Source: Promerops cafer
Taxonomy: Eukaryota > Chordata > Aves > Passeriformes > Nectariniidae
Direction: 5' to 3'
Assembly: GCA_013398275.1 (NCBI GenBank)
Contig: VZSE01001774.1
Span: 1 to 64,000, forward strand
Length of the DNA: 64,000 nt
Part shown: one piece after another, positions 31,848 through 43,525 of the stretch
How the letters are laid out: each line of letters opens with the position of its first letter
How positions within the stretch are numbered: position 1 is the stretch's first letter
Made by a program: the position numbers and the translations under genes
Notes under the pieces: model-generated
Seen by the model: the letters and a program-made list of their open reading frames with translations, nothing else
What the model was told of the DNA's origin: nothing
Databases searched by the model: none

Positions 31848-33758
31848 TCTGAGCCTGGAGCTCCGGATCACCCTCAGGAAGGATGCTGGCAGGGATACAC
31901 ATGGCTTTGTGCAGGCAGGTGATGTGACATTTGGGAGTCTGTGTAAATGTCCACAGGGAATTTTGTGTGACTGGGACAACACATAAGCTCCTTGAAATTA
32001 AAATTGCATCACTGACATCCACCAGAAGCCAACACCCTCCCTGCAGTGAAACCACATCCTCTCCCTGTGCCACCTCTCTTCCACCAAACCCAAAGCCATG
32101 GCAACAAAAGATGAGCCTCTGCTGAGGGCCCACTCCGTGTTTTGGGGAGAATAATTATTTTTATGGTATCTCTGACCTTTGGAGGTGGTCTTGCCCCATT
32201 GCTTTTGGAAATTGTGAGGTACCTGCCAAGGAACATGTGGCCCCTGTCCTGCTTCCCTTCAATGTTATTCCCTTCAGTATTACATATTTTGCAGCCAAAT
32301 GTACATATTTTATTCATTCACACACTCAAATTCAAGCCCAGTGCCTTGGAGGAGAAGACCATGGAAGAGAAGGGTGCTGGGGAGGCGGGAAATGCAAATA
32401 ATTGATGGATTGACTTTCTAGGGAGCCCTGGAGGTGAAAGTCTCCCTTTGCCTCTCAGATTCAACACCATCGATCTCCTCTTGAACCTCATCCTCTGCAC
32501 ACACAGGACAGGTAGGGATTGATTAAAGATGGCCAAAGAGCTGTCCTGTCCACCACGTCCCAAACAAGTGCCTGGCACTGTGGGATCAGGGGTGAATGTC
32601 TCCCGTGGGACAATGTCCTCTGTGGCACAGAGGAGGCAGTGAGGACAGACATGCTCCAGACACTAGAGGGATGTAGCAGCTCCTGGGTCGAAATGGATCC
32701 TGTATTTACTCTTTATTGGAACCAGAATTACTATCAAATCACAAAAAAATGGGGTTTGAAGCCCATTTCCAGCCCAGGAACTCTGTTACTGTCGCCTCTT
32801 CCTTAGGTCCCCCAATACAGGACAGACTCCAGAGACAGCAAGAAAGTTTTGGGGAGCCCTGACTTCTTACACCCTGGAGATCATGGCACCCAAACCAGCA
32901 GGTGAACCCTGTTACAAACGGGGTTAAACACAGTGAAACGCATGCAAATATGAGCAAATCCACAGCCTGGGTCCTATAAACATCAGGCACTGGCAGTGAG
33001 AGCAGCATTCAGACCCTGACCTGCTCTCCAGAACAGGCAGTTCGGAAGGAGAGCCCTGGAGAGAAGGGGACCATGGAATTTCAGGTGATGATGGGGCGAC
33101 TTTGGGCAGAGAGGGGCAAAGCATCCCGTGGGATCCAACCAAGTGGGTAAACCTGCAGGATCTGTGCCCCAAGACATTCTGCAAGTGCCACTTTGGGTGC
33201 AGGTGTGTGACCCAGGGCAGGGGGTGGGGATGGCCGGGGCTGGGGACACTCAGCAGAGCCCGAGGCCAGCCTGCAGCAGAATCCAAGGGTGGCCTCATTT
33301 CCTCAGTGAGTTTTCCGTGCCTGACTCAGTTGTTTGGGGTGACCCTGACCAGCTCCTGCAGCCCTGGGAAGCTGCTCCTCACAGAGCTGCTCTTCCCAAG
33401 CAGCTGAACTTCCCTCTGTGCCTGCCCCCCCAGCAGCCCCGTGTGCTGATGTGAGCAGACACCAGTTTGGAAGTGTTTTCTCAGGGCCTTCCTCCTCTTC
33501 TGAAGGAGCAACAAAAACCTGAGCAGCCAGGAAGGATTAAGGGATTTGAGGAGTGTTCACTGAGGCAAACCCACAGTGACACAAACTCCATCTCCAAATA
33601 CAGGTCCTGCCACCTCACCCCAAATTGTCCCCATAGCAGTGCCAACCACAAGTGTTCGTGCAGTGAACCCACAGCTCTGGGTGGGACAGGGATGCAGAGG
33701 AGATCTGCAGAAGGGGAAAACTGCAAGAGAACAGTGGTGATAAGATAATCTAACTTGT
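31848..33758. other. unique sequence, no gene seen
   Basis: Nearly 2 kb without a recognised interspersed repeat. A small AT patch at 32145-32165 (AATAATTATTTTTATGG) and another at 32275-32320 could be minor conserved spots. Frames of 96-152 codons have no domain. Confidence 0.5.
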
Positions 33759-33930
33759 CATAGAATCCCAGAATGGTTTGGGTTGGAAGCAACCTCACAG
33801 CTCTTCTCATCCCGTCCCCTGCCATGTGCAGGGACACCTCCCACTGTCCCAGGGTGCTCCAAGCTCTGTCCAGCCTGGTCTTGGACACTTCCAGGGTGAG
33901 GCAGCCACAGCTGCTCTGGGCACCCTGAAT
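33759..33930 (-). mobile_element. CR1 LINE 3' tail, minus strand
   Basis: CATAGAATCCCAGAATGGTT, GGACACCTCCCACTGTCCCA and GGCAGCCACAGCTGCTCTGG match the CR1 tail in reverse. 5'-truncated. Confidence 0.93.
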
Positions 33931-34029
33931 CTTCTCTTACCTATTCCAACAAAACCAACATGTGGGGCAAAAAGCAGCAGTGCTGTCTGACTCCTCAAGT
34001 TGGGGCTGATTTAACTCCCTGAAACCTCC

Positions 34030-34425
34030 GGCCTAGAACGCATTCAGCGCTGAGGTACAGAAAATATTCCAAGCAAATCAAAAATACAATAGGTTAGGAG
34101 GAATAAAAGCAATCAGCCAGTCTGCTACTAATGAATTCAATAGCAGCAAAGCCCATTTCCTTCTGTTGGTTTTCTATAAACAATTTACAGGATAAATGTA
34201 TTTTTGAGGTGTACAAATTGGTCGGTATTAAGATGCTTGATAAACAGTTTCTGGGGAAAGACAGGCTGTGAAAGCCTACAAGTACTTCCTGAAATGCTAA
34301 TTTATTTGCTCGCACCCTCACTTTTAACGGAGATGAAGCGTTTTTTGCCGGGAGTGAGTTAAAATCCTGCGGAAGAGAATTATGGCAGAGCTGGAATGAA
34401 ACCCAAAGGACTGTGTATAATTAGA
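34030..34425. promoter_or_regulatory. strong candidate conserved non-coding block
   Basis: Unique AT-rich block with GCTACTAATGAATTCAATAGC, ACAATTTACAGGATAAATG, CGGTATTAAGATGC, GAAATGCTAATTTATTTGC and GTATAATTAGATGG words. Leftmost of a run of similar blocks through 38 kb. Confidence 0.4.
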
Positions 34426-34605
34426 TGGAGACACACAGTGCCAGCTGGTTCAACAGCACCTCGGATTTGCAGCATATCCATGTTTTATTATGCGTAAGAG
34501 AAGACATCAATAATAAACCAGGGGGATATCCAGGTGAGAAGTTTTTCCAGCGCAACCTGGCAAAGTTGCATTGATTTTATTGCAGTTTTCCCCAGTTATG
34601 AATGG
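34426..34605. promoter_or_regulatory. candidate conserved non-coding element
   Basis: Contains CAGCTGG and CAGCACCTCGG E-box-like words, then CATGTTTTATTATGCGTAAGAG and ATCAATAATAAACCAGG. It may be the right half of the block at 34030. Confidence 0.35.
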
Positions 34606-35379
34606 TGAAACACCCCAGTTCACCATCATTTTAACCCCCAAATCCCATTGAAACTACACAATGTGCTGTTACAGCTTCAGAAAGCCCCTAAATTGTGTTT
34701 TTGGCTCCTTAGTGCCTGCCACTCTTCAGGGCTGACTGGGGTAGATGGTCTTTGACTGGTGGGTTTGTGTCTCAGCACATGGGCCATGGATGTGCAGGAT
34801 GCTCCCAGGGCCACACCAGCACTGAGAGCACATCCAGTGTGGAATAGGAATTCTCTGGCTGAAGAGCTCTGGAGAAAGAGTGAGGTGAAATCCAGCTCAC
34901 AGTCAACAGGGTCTTACCCTGCAATGTCTGAGAGGCAAGAAAAATTACCCATCATGTAGGAACAGCTCGGTCTGATGTTCCTCCTGTCCCTCAGAGAGGT
35001 TTTGAGAAGTCTATAAAGCAGAGAGCAGTGAGGAAAGCAGCCCAGGGAGATAATGAAATTCTAATATCAGAGCCATCGTGATGGGAAGAGCAAAGGATGT
35101 TGCTTAATGCAAGAAACATGTGCTGAGCTGGCAAAATTCCAGCTGCCACCAATTCCTGGGGTGGCTGGTAGGGCAGGGAATGAGCTACTAGCACCAGGAA
35201 CATTTACCAGGGCGTGGAGAAGGAGGCACCTTTGGCAACCTTTAACTCCTAAATCCATCAGTTGTTGAAAATAAGAGAGAGACTCCTCATGTTTTGATAA
35301 CTCCACAAGAGCCTGTAGACATTATGCAAATGCTCAGGGAGTGCTGTGAAGAATAAGGCCAGGACACCGAAGGCAGGGA
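34606..35379. other. unique sequence, no gene seen
   Basis: No repeat or exon recognised. Confidence 0.5.
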
Positions 35380-35760
35380 GTTTATAATTGCTTTTTAATA
35401 TATTTTCTGAATTCATTGTGCATGCGCTATCTGTCCCAGGGGCTGAGCTGGCAGAGGGGACAGTGTCAGGTGGAATAAATAGGATCTCATAACTTTAGTC
35501 ATTCTGTATTAAATAGCGTAGAGCAGCACAATAAACAGAGGGACTGGGAAGCACATGCAATAAAGAAATAATTCAAGCACTGTGCATGCAAATCTTTCTC
35601 TCTCAGATCACCCTCATTAATCACCTCGTGCTCATTTATACACTTAAAGAAGCCATAAACAAAGGCAGAGATGGTTCCTCTCATTATTAGTTTTTTTATT
35701 GAGTTAACTTCCAGAATATTTTATAATAATAGTCATGGCTGGTGATGGAGTTTCCTGCTC
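35380..35760. promoter_or_regulatory. strong candidate conserved non-coding block
   Basis: AT-rich unique block with GTTTATAATTGCTTTTTAATA, GTGCATGCGC, AAATAGCGTAGAGC, CCTCATTAATCACC, CTCATTATTAGTTTTTTTATTG and TTTTATAATAATAGTC words. Second member of the 34-38 kb group. Confidence 0.4.
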
Positions 35761-36579
35761 TAACCAGCTCATAAAGTTCCCCCTGCTCCTCCTGTCTTGG
35801 TGTGATATAGGTGGTTATACAGAGATTATGAAGCTTATTGAGTCAAAAGAGGGAGATGTGATGGCAGCTCCATCATTTCTCCTGCCTTCGGCTTATTCCA
35901 GGCTCCAGAAGGCACCAGGGGTTCAGCACTTTGCTATGGAGACACAGATCCTGGGGAGAAGGGAGGAGGGAGATGGATGAAACCCCAAATCCAAATCAAA
36001 ACAAGCTGCTCAATTGTGACAATTCCCTGCAACCTCTGTGCATCTGCAGCCTCCCTGGAAAATTAGGTGGAAAATAAGGAAGAAAAAAACGCCCATTTTT
36101 CTCTGGGCTGAAAGAACCTGGGGCCAGCCCAGGACCAGAGAGCTGCTGGGAGTGGGTGGTGATGCTCCCAGTGGCAGTTTTTGGACCTGATGAACACTGC
36201 TGTGCAGCCTACATCATTAGAGGATTTTTTGAGTCTTGGTGACATTCTGTTTGTGCCCAACAACACTCCGCGCTCTCCTCCCTCCGCAAAGAGGTCACGG
36301 CTTCTTTCTTAATTACTGACTGCTGCTGTTCTCTGGATAGAGCCAGGCAAAACCAGCCTGAAGTTTAGTTAAAGAATAAGGAAAGGCTGCAGGAGATGCT
36401 CTGTCCCTTTGGGCTATCATCAGAAATAAGGGCATGGAGAAATAAGTGCATCCTGATCACCTTCAGAACACTCCACCCCCCTTGCACCCACCTCTACCCC
36501 ACTGGCACGGCTCCCCCACTCAGAGTCCCTAAATCCTGGCCAGTATATCCTGAGTGCCTCATACATAACTCTGTCGAGT
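35761..36579. other. unique sequence, no gene seen
   Basis: No repeat or exon recognised. Left edge (35770-35850) still has CTCATAAAG and GATTATGAAGC words, so the neighbouring block may extend into it. Confidence 0.5.
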
Positions 36580-36890
36580 GAGAAGATTAAGTGATGTTAA
36601 CTTAAGTCTAATATGAGGCTGGGTAATAAATTTCCGCGGGAGCTGCGGGAAGTGGGCGCCGTGGCGGAGCATCAGGTGCCTGGCAGCACTAACACACATC
36701 TTAGGGAACTTATCATCTAATTAGAAGGGATAAAGCTGATTTTTCCAGTGTGGTTACATGAGGTAATGAAGCATGCAGAAAGCCACACAAGATAGATGGC
36801 CACTCTCACTGCTGAAGCTGAAAACTTGCTTAACTTAACAGTCTATTTATTACATTTACTCCCGAGCATCCTGGCTTAATAATGCCAGCT
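36580..36890. promoter_or_regulatory. strong candidate conserved non-coding element
   Basis: Unique block combining GTAATAAATTTCCGCGGG and GGGCGCCGTGGCGG with ATCATCTAATTAGAAGG, GGTAATGAAGC and CTTAACTTAACAGTC. CpG-rich and homeodomain-type words together in repeat-free DNA make this one of the better enhancer candidates. Confidence 0.4.
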
Positions 36891-37059
36891 CATCCCATGC
36901 CCTGCAATTAAAGCCACTCCATGTGTTTGGAGGGCTTGGGAGTGGGATTTAGCACCCTGGGAATAAGCAGGGGTTAAAGGTTGGTGCCTTCCCTTCCTAA
37001 AAATGCTTCTTAGCAAATTCTTAGCTGGTTTTGTCCACCTTACAGAGGGATCAAGCTGC
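36891..37059. other. unique sequence, no gene seen
   Basis: Short spacer left of a CR1 tail. It may include very decayed CR1 sequence, not resolvable by eye. Confidence 0.4.
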
Positions 37060-37203
37060 TGAGGGGAGTTTGGTGCTACTTCCCTGGGAGTGTTCAAAAG
37101 CCATGTGGATGTGGCACTTGGGGACAAGGCAGTGCTGGGTTAATGGTTGGACTTGATGATCTCAGAGGGCTTTTCCAAAATGATCCCATGATTCTACCAT
37201 TCT
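37060..37203 (+). mobile_element. CR1 LINE 3' tail, plus strand
   Basis: Sense tail: GGGAGTGTTCAAAAGCCATG, GGATGTGGCACTTGGGGAC, GACTTGATGATCTCAGAGGG, ending CCCATGATTCTACCATTC. Related to the 27953 copy. Confidence 0.9.
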
Positions 37204-37369
37204 TTGTCACCAGCCCACAGTTCCCAGGGCATCGCATCCCCATCCAGTGACTGATCCAGTGGGACATGCAGGCATCCTGCTGCTCTCCACCCCAAAATGG
37301 GAAATTTCACTGCCAGCTCGGGGAGAAAACTGCCAAAAACCAGTTTGAATGCAAATTTTGCATCCAGCC
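37204..37369. other. unique sequence, no gene seen
   Basis: Short spacer between a CR1 tail and an AT-rich block. Confidence 0.45.
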
Positions 37370-37960
37370 CTGTTTATCCACTCTTAATCCATTTGTCACA
37401 ACAATCGTCAGAAAACTTTTCTCTCCAGCGCCTCCAGAGCTGAGAGCGAGGGACGAAAAGTAAACTCATGCAAGGACAGGGGTTTAAGCATCCCATTAAG
37501 ATTAACTTATCTGCAGTAATTGACTTAACTAGGGGATTTTTAATGCTTTTCAAGGTTTTTTGGAAGACGGTTTTGCAGCAGCCAGCAGTAAATATGCTCC
37601 TAAAAAAAATAAGTATCTAGCACAAGAAGTCCATAGCTAAGACTTTCTAAGGCAGTGATTCCAGGGGATTTAATAAGAATGTAATTTGTATAATTAACCA
37701 TTCATCACTGTCAATTTCATTAAATGAATGCCAGAAATATTACCTTCACCAGCGTGACCTAACAGGATTGGAATATATTATGTGAGAAATGAACGCTTAG
37801 TGGGGTTTTTTTTTCCTCGCTCTCTTTCCTCTCTCTTTCCGTGCCTGGGCTCTGGCTGTCAGGAGGAGATTTGCAAGGCTGTGAAATAATTTAAAGCAGT
37901 AGTAAATGAAAACGACTAAAGAAAATGTGTGGATTTGGGTAACCCTCATGGTTATGTATG
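37370..37960. promoter_or_regulatory. strong candidate conserved non-coding block
   Basis: Long unique AT-rich block. Words include CCATTAAGATTAACTTATC, GTAATTGACTTAAC, GTATAATTAACCATTCATC, CATTAAATGAATGCC, GGAATATATTATG and GAAAACGACTAAAG. A T-run and a CT-rich patch lie at 37805-37845. Third main member of the 34-38 kb group. Confidence 0.4.
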
Positions 37961-39611
37961 AAAGTTCGAGTCAAAATGTTTTCCCCTGTTCAAAGAGGAA
38001 CGGCGTGGAGGAGCTCCCGTCGGAAGGCTGTGGTGTTGGGAGCCATCTGCTGAGGTCCTCAAGGATCTCCTGCAGGGTGGATGCAGCCAAGAAAGGGCTT
38101 GTGGGGGAAAAAATGTCGTCCTAAACATCTAATTTTGGTTCTTTCTATTTTGGGGCAGAGGGATGAGTGACAAGGGGGTTGGATAGGCAACACAACGAGA
38201 GTTTCGTTTGCATTTCCCACCTCACTGTTGGGTACAGAGAAACCCCCAGACCCTTTATCTCCAAACTCCCACCATTTCTCACAAGAAAATGAGGATTTCT
38301 TGGGCAGGGCTCCTAAAATTCCTGTTGATGTGCCATTAGAGGGCAACATTACACAAATTCATCATAACATCACAAAAGCCCACCCAAAGTGTACCAGAAG
38401 AGGCTGAGGGGAAGAGAACATCCAAGGAAAACCATTTCCATTGGAGGCACGTAGGGAAGAGTTGAGATTTTACCTTTAGCATGTTTAATAATCTCTTCAG
38501 ATGTGAGAAATGAGGAGGAATCGAGAAAGCAAAGTTAGTTTTTGTGCTTTTTTCTCCTTTCCTGTGGGTTTCTGTGCCTCTGCCTCGTTTGAAATGCAAA
38601 CGAAGATTTTATGAAAATGTTCATTTCACAGGTCGTGGTGGCTGCGATCACAGGGAAGAGGAAGGAAGCGGTGGAGGAGCAGCTAGACAGACAGATGGGA
38701 AGCTGGAGAGATGAAAGGATGTTTGCAGACCAAGAAACCGAATGTTTCTAGATGCTTTTTTGGGATAAATTCCCCACCAGGGCACAGAGGAGACTTCAGC
38801 TTCATTAGAATTAAGAGCGAGTAATGAAAATAAACACCAGTGATATTTAAAGAAGGCAAAACCCCAACACATCAACAATATCACCCTCCAACGGCAGTGG
38901 AGAACGGCAGATGGGAAAAATCGGTTCTCACTCTCTGCACCTCACGGAAATTTCTGGCTTTCTCATGAAAACAGAAAACTGCCCTTTTTCTGCTTGTTTC
39001 AAGTTAGATGCAAAGGTGGGTTGGTGCAGAAGCTGAGTCTGGCTCCTGTGTCCTTCCCTACAGAACTCCCTAGGAGCCAAGTGTCCCCTCTCTGTCCCTG
39101 ACGTGTCCTGGGAGTTCATGGTTATTTTTCATATATTCCTCCTTTTCTCATTTACAACAACTGTGCATTGCTGCTCTCTGGCTTAAAAATACAGAACAAA
39201 TCAGCATTTCAAGTCAAAATGTCAATTCAAAATAAATGTTTTCATTTAATTTCCTGTTAAAATGTCATTGCTGCCAGGTTATTTTGGGTTGGGAAAGAAA
39301 GAGAAGGCTTTGGAAAACATAGACTCTAAATTAAAAAAAAAAAAAAAATCAGTGCAGCTAAGGGGCCTGTTTCCTGTTGCACTTCTCCGTGTGAGACAAA
39401 CTACTCATCCCAAACCCCTTTGGACTTCCAAGGGCAAGAGCAAAATCTTCCTGGCAAAAGATAACCTGAGATTCAGGGGTTTCTGCTTGAATTTGGTTCT
39501 GAGGAAAATGTGGATATTCCAGCAAGATTTTCTTTGCCTGCTAAGTGGGATGATGCCAATGGGACCTGTCCACTCTTGGTTCAAGGCTGAGCCATTCCTT
39601 GTGGGAACAAG
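37961..39611. other. unique sequence, mostly featureless
   Basis: No exon recognised. An AT-rich patch at 39180-39265 (AAGTCAAAATGTCAATTC, TTTTCATTTAATTTCC) is a weak conserved-element candidate. A poly-A tract is at 39331-39347. Confidence 0.45.
39331..39347. repeat. short poly-A tract
   Basis: Seventeen A residues after CTCTAAATT; no retroposon body is recognised upstream. Confidence 0.8.
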
Positions 39612-39678
39612 AGGGATTGGAATGAAATGCTCTTTCAGGTCCCTTCCAAGCTAAACTATTCTATGATTCCGTGAAGCA
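39612..39678 (+). mobile_element. CR1 LINE 3' tip, plus strand
   Basis: Only the final part remains: GATTGGAATGAAATGCTCTT, CAGGTCCCTTCCAAGCTAAAC and ATTCTATGATTCCGTGA. Confidence 0.85.
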
Positions 39679-40289
39679 ATTTCACCTTGTCCCACCTGAA
39701 AGCAGCAGTTTGGACTTTATGGCTTCATCATGACGAGGATCCACGTGGGTTTCCAAGACAAGGATTATTTTTACTGTCCTATCTCCATTTTATATCCAGG
39801 AGGGAAAGCACAACAAAGCAGAGTTGGTCACGTAAGATCAAGCACCAAGGAGAGAGGGAAGAAAGGATGAAGTGTTCATGAGCTCTGTCCATTTGTGTAT
39901 GTTCCCAGCTCCCCGTGCTGCTCCATTGCCACCCCTAGCATGGCACAAACCTTGGGATTTAAGGTGGCGGCAGTCCAGGAGCACCCACAGCATCAGCAGG
40001 GTCCCCCCAGCCCCATCCCACATCACCAGCTGCCATCCCAGGCAGGAATTAACACCCAAATGTTGGAAAGCTGGGGCTGACCCATCATCTGGGGAAGGGA
40101 ACAGCCCTGCCAGCCCCCTGGGGCTCGCGGTGGTGGGAGCGGTGAGGCTGGATTTAGGAAGGACTCGCATCGCTGCGGCACTGCGTGTCCTTCCTGAGAA
40201 AACACGAGTGGGAGGGTGGAGGAAACCTTGGGGTCCTTCCCCTGCTCAGAGCAGGGAGGGAAGCTGCAGTTTCATATTCAGAGGTGAAG
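39679..40289. other. unique sequence, no gene seen
   Basis: No repeat recognised; a plus-strand frame of 144 codons (39872-40306) has no domain. Confidence 0.5.
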
Positions 40290-40565
40290 GATGGAGCGAG
40301 AAATAAATACATAAAGGGACAGGAGGGAAGAATTTATTGCCTGCTAAAGGTGCAGAGCATTTAAATCCGAGAGATAAGTAATTTTATTTATGTTGATGCC
40401 AAAGTAAAGAAGATACACGACTTTCTTAGGAATAACTCGTGCCTCCTCGGGCTGGTCAATGCTGAAAGGCATATAATGATTTTTTTTTTATTATTTTCAT
40501 TTTTCCTCCCCCCCTTTATACACGAAGATGGATGCTCACTAACGGCATCGTATTGTCAGGGCTGT
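40290..40565. promoter_or_regulatory. strong candidate conserved non-coding element
   Basis: Unique AT-rich block with CATTTAAATCCGAGAG, GATAAGTAATTTTATTTATG, GATACACGACTTTC, GGCATATAATG, a T-run, and CTAACGGCATCGTATTG. The mix of AT words and retained CpGs resembles the other enhancer candidates. Confidence 0.4.
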
Positions 40566-41657
40566 AAATTAGGGAGCAGGGAGAGATCGTTCCCTATCCA
40601 TCTCTCTGCCTTGGGGAGTGCTTGGCAAACTTCTTTCAAATTTGGGCTGCAAGCTGCACTTTCTCTGAGAAAATCCCTCCTCCCATTTCAAAACTATCCC
40701 TAAATTCTCCTTTCCCTACTTCTAATGGGACATGGTGTAAAGTGCACTGACTGCTAAAGATTGGCACCAATCAGGTGGAATGAAAAAAGTAGGGGAAAAG
40801 GAGGATGGAGCAGAACCAGGGACAAGGGAAGGGAAAAAATACTCAGAAAAAGGAAAACAAAGACTCTCACGGATTTATCTGACTGGAAGTAGCAACATTG
40901 AGGGGATCTTTTTCCTGCTTGGGGAATTTGGGGAAAATGACAACTGGCAAACCAGTGAGGGTGGGAAAAAAATAGAAGGGAAGAGGAAAGAAAGAAAAAT
41001 AGGGAACTAAGTCATGGTGGAAATGATCAGAGGGGTGAACACATCCCTGACTGCCTTTCCAGCCTTGTCGAGCAGCACCACTCATGCATCTAATCACAGT
41101 TAAATTGCAGGCAGAAGCTGTAATCCAGCCCTGAAAGAAAGGGAGAACTCGACTCTCCCTGAGCCGCCAGCAGTGCTGGGTCCGGGGGTGTGAAGCCGGG
41201 AGGTGAGAGGGCATCGCTGCCGGAGGAGCTCCTGCCAGGGCTCCCACGGCCAGAGGAGCAGCGGGAGAGCCACAGAGGGCCCTTAAATCCCTCTCACAGC
41301 CCCTGGAGCCCCTTGTTTCCATCAAGGAGTGATGAAGGAGCAGCAGGGCTGGTACCTGAGCTGCTCCCTCCCCACACAGCAGTCTGACAGCACAGGAACG
41401 CTCGCAGCCGCCCGCGGTCCCTCTGCACGGCCGGGATGGGAACGGGAGCCAGGGAGCCAGAGCACACCGTGCCAAAACCAGCCCCAGCTGGAACCAGATC
41501 CTGGGGCTGTGTCTCTGCAAGGCATCTTTCTCGAGAGGAGATGTGAGAGGTTTCTCAGGTCTGAGCACTGTCTGTGCCCAGGCTGCTGCCCCAGGATGTC
41601 AGACAGATGGGTGCAAGCTCAGCGTGGCCCCTAAATGGGTCTAATTGCCCCAACAAA
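40566..41657. other. unique sequence with a purine-rich stretch
   Basis: Purine-rich at 40780-41010 (GGAAAAGG, GGGAAGGGAAAAAA type words). A minus-strand frame of 233 codons (40867-41568) crosses it and has no recognisable domain; it is treated as chance. Confidence 0.5.
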
Positions 41658-41946
41658 GCAGGGCAGGGACCATGGGAGAGGTTTTGGGAAGGAATCTGAG
41701 CCCTGTGGAGGAAGGGCAAGGACCACGGAAAAGGTTTTGGGAGGCTGAGTCCCATGGAAGCAGGGCAGGGAGGATGGAAGAGGTTTCAGGGGCTGAGCCC
41801 TGTTGAATCAGGGCAAGGAGGATGGGAAAAGTTTTGGGGGGCTGAGCTCTGTGGAAGCAGGGCAGGGACCATGGAAGAGATTCTGGGGAGCTGAGTCCTG
41901 TTGAAGAAGGACAAGGACTATGGGAGAGGTTGTGGGAAGCTGGAGA
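41658..41946. repeat. 49-bp minisatellite, nearly 6 copies
   Basis: Unit of about 49 bp (AGGGCAGGGACCATGGAAGA followed by GGTTTTGGG, GGCTGAG and CCCTGTGGAAGC) repeated nearly six times with point changes; the first unit is longer by a few bases. A minus-strand frame (41641-42108) reads through it as Pro/Ser-rich repeats, but the unit is not a multiple of three, so this is not a maintained protein. Confidence 0.88.
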
Positions 41947-42179
41947 ACAAAACGGGGAATGCAATGGAGAGACATCAGTTTTTGGTACCTGTGCGCAAAC
42001 AGGCAGACCCTCAGAGCTCCAGCAGCTCAAGCACTTCCGAACAGCAAAACCACCCAAAAGCAGCATTTTTTGGTTCACAGCTCCATAAAGAAGGAGCAAA
42101 ATAGACACGAGGGTCCCTTGCAGCAGCAGCAGCTAAGGGTGAAGGGCAAGAGGCTGCCCCTACCCTGCAAACACCAATT
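41947..42179. other. unique sequence, no gene seen
   Basis: Follows the minisatellite. It has a short CAG run (GCAGCAGCAGCAGC) near 42120. Confidence 0.5.
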
Positions 42180-42325
42180 TCATCATAAATAATAAATTCC
42201 CTTCCCATCTCCCACTTCCCATATTTGGCTTGCAGCCCATTTGTTTTGATGCCAACTTATTAATTTTACGGAATCCTTATTTTATTTCTGTATTTCCCCA
42301 TGTATATTGATTTACAGGACACAAA
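42180..42325. promoter_or_regulatory. weak candidate conserved non-coding element
   Basis: AT-rich patch with CATCATAAATAATAAATTCC, CTTATTAATTTTACGG and GTATATTGATTTACAGG words. Confidence 0.25.
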
Positions 42326-43022
42326 GGAGTCCTGAGGCTTCAGGTAGTTTCAAGGTCTGGGTGGAGGACTTTGAAGCAAAGGATTTTGACAGGGCTTTTG
42401 AGACATGGCAAGAGGGAAAATAAATGTATTACATACATATAAATACCAAGGTTTGTGTGTCAGAGTGGTTTCCATCCCAAAGGAGCTGCTGTCACCCCTT
42501 GATATGAGTTTGGTAAGAGCCAGGGACAATGTGGGACATCAGGAAATAGTTACAGGTTCACCACAACACCATCCCCAGTGTTATCATGGGAGCTGGGAGG
42601 AAGTTTGCACCCAATTTATCATCTTCTTTCCAAGAGAAAGAAAAGCTGACAAAGGACATCGTGAATCATCCAAGTATTCTCTTTTATTACTATTATTATT
42701 TTCCTGATTCAAAAAATTCAACAAATGGCCAGTGGCAATGTTTTCAAACCGAGGTGACCATAATGTGAAAAATAAACTGTTGAGAAATAACCCTTCAGTG
42801 CTGAAATCAAATGTCCTGACTTGGGTTTAGAAAAAAAATAAAGCAAAAAAGAGTGGTGAGCCATCCAAAATAATTCCTGTTTAACTCCTCAGCACATCAA
42901 ATACTGAAAATAAATACACAACGAACAGAAAAATAGTGATTTGGGTTGAAATGGGGCTGTAATTAGCTGTTCCCTTTGCTGCTGGCCTTGGGAGCTGCCT
43001 GCCCTCCCTGCTGCTTGCACAC
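42326..43022. other. unique sequence, no gene seen
   Basis: AT-leaning, with a TTATTACTATTATTATTTTCC patch near 42680 and GAAAAATAAACTGTTGAG near 42767. No repeat or exon recognised. Confidence 0.45.
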
Positions 43023-43083
43023 ATGGAATCATCGAATAGCTGGCGTGGGAAGGGACCTTTAAAAGGTCATGTAGTCTAAACAT
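43023..43083 (-). mobile_element. CR1 LINE 3' tip, minus strand
   Basis: Tip only: ATGGAATCATCGAATAGCTGG, then GGGAAGGGACCTTTAAAAGG and CATGTAGTCTAAAC. Confidence 0.85.
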
Positions 43084-43394
43084 GCTTGAAAATGTCCCTG
43101 GCGAGCTGCAGAACCCCAGAAATCACCAAACCTACCCCAAACCAGCCTCCTGAGGGTTGATTTCCCAGGGAAACCCTGCCATGCATCCCATGGCATCCTC
43201 AGCCACGATGGGGCTCCGAGCTCCCAGCAAAGCCTCTGGCAAAGCCCCGTCAGTGCCTTTCCCTCCTCCTGCAAACCAGGGGATGCTCCAGCGACGTCCG
43301 AAGGAGCGCAGAACCGTGATTTGGGAAAGCAGCAAACGGCCGAGGACAGAAACGGCATCGCCCGCGTAGAGCTCCTCCCCGCAGCACAGATGGG
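43084..43394. other. GC-rich unique sequence
   Basis: No exon recognised; the minus-strand frame of 228 codons (43059-43745) passes through here and has no domain. Confidence 0.45.
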
Positions 43395-43525
43395 AGGGAG
43401 AGGGTAATCTTCTGGAAAAGCCTCTAATTGTCTGCCCACACCAATAATTTCAGCGTGCTCGTCCCCCTCCCCGCGTGTAATTATACTGCTCCATCTGTCT
43501 ATCAGCAGGTTTTTACAGCCCCTGA
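43395..43525. promoter_or_regulatory. candidate conserved non-coding element
   Basis: Block with GGGTAATCTTCTGG, CTCTAATTGTCTGCC, CCAATAATTTCAGCG and GTGTAATTATACTGC words inside GC-rich DNA; four ATTA/AATT sites within about 100 bases. Confidence 0.38.

Noticed and set aside
40867..41568. 233-codon minus-strand open frame
   Set aside because: Low-complexity Pro/Ser/Leu-rich translation through a purine-rich tract with no domain or splice signals.
41641..42108. Pro/Ser-rich repetitive minus-strand protein
   Set aside because: It is the translation of a 49-bp minisatellite whose unit length is not a multiple of three, so no repeat register is maintained.
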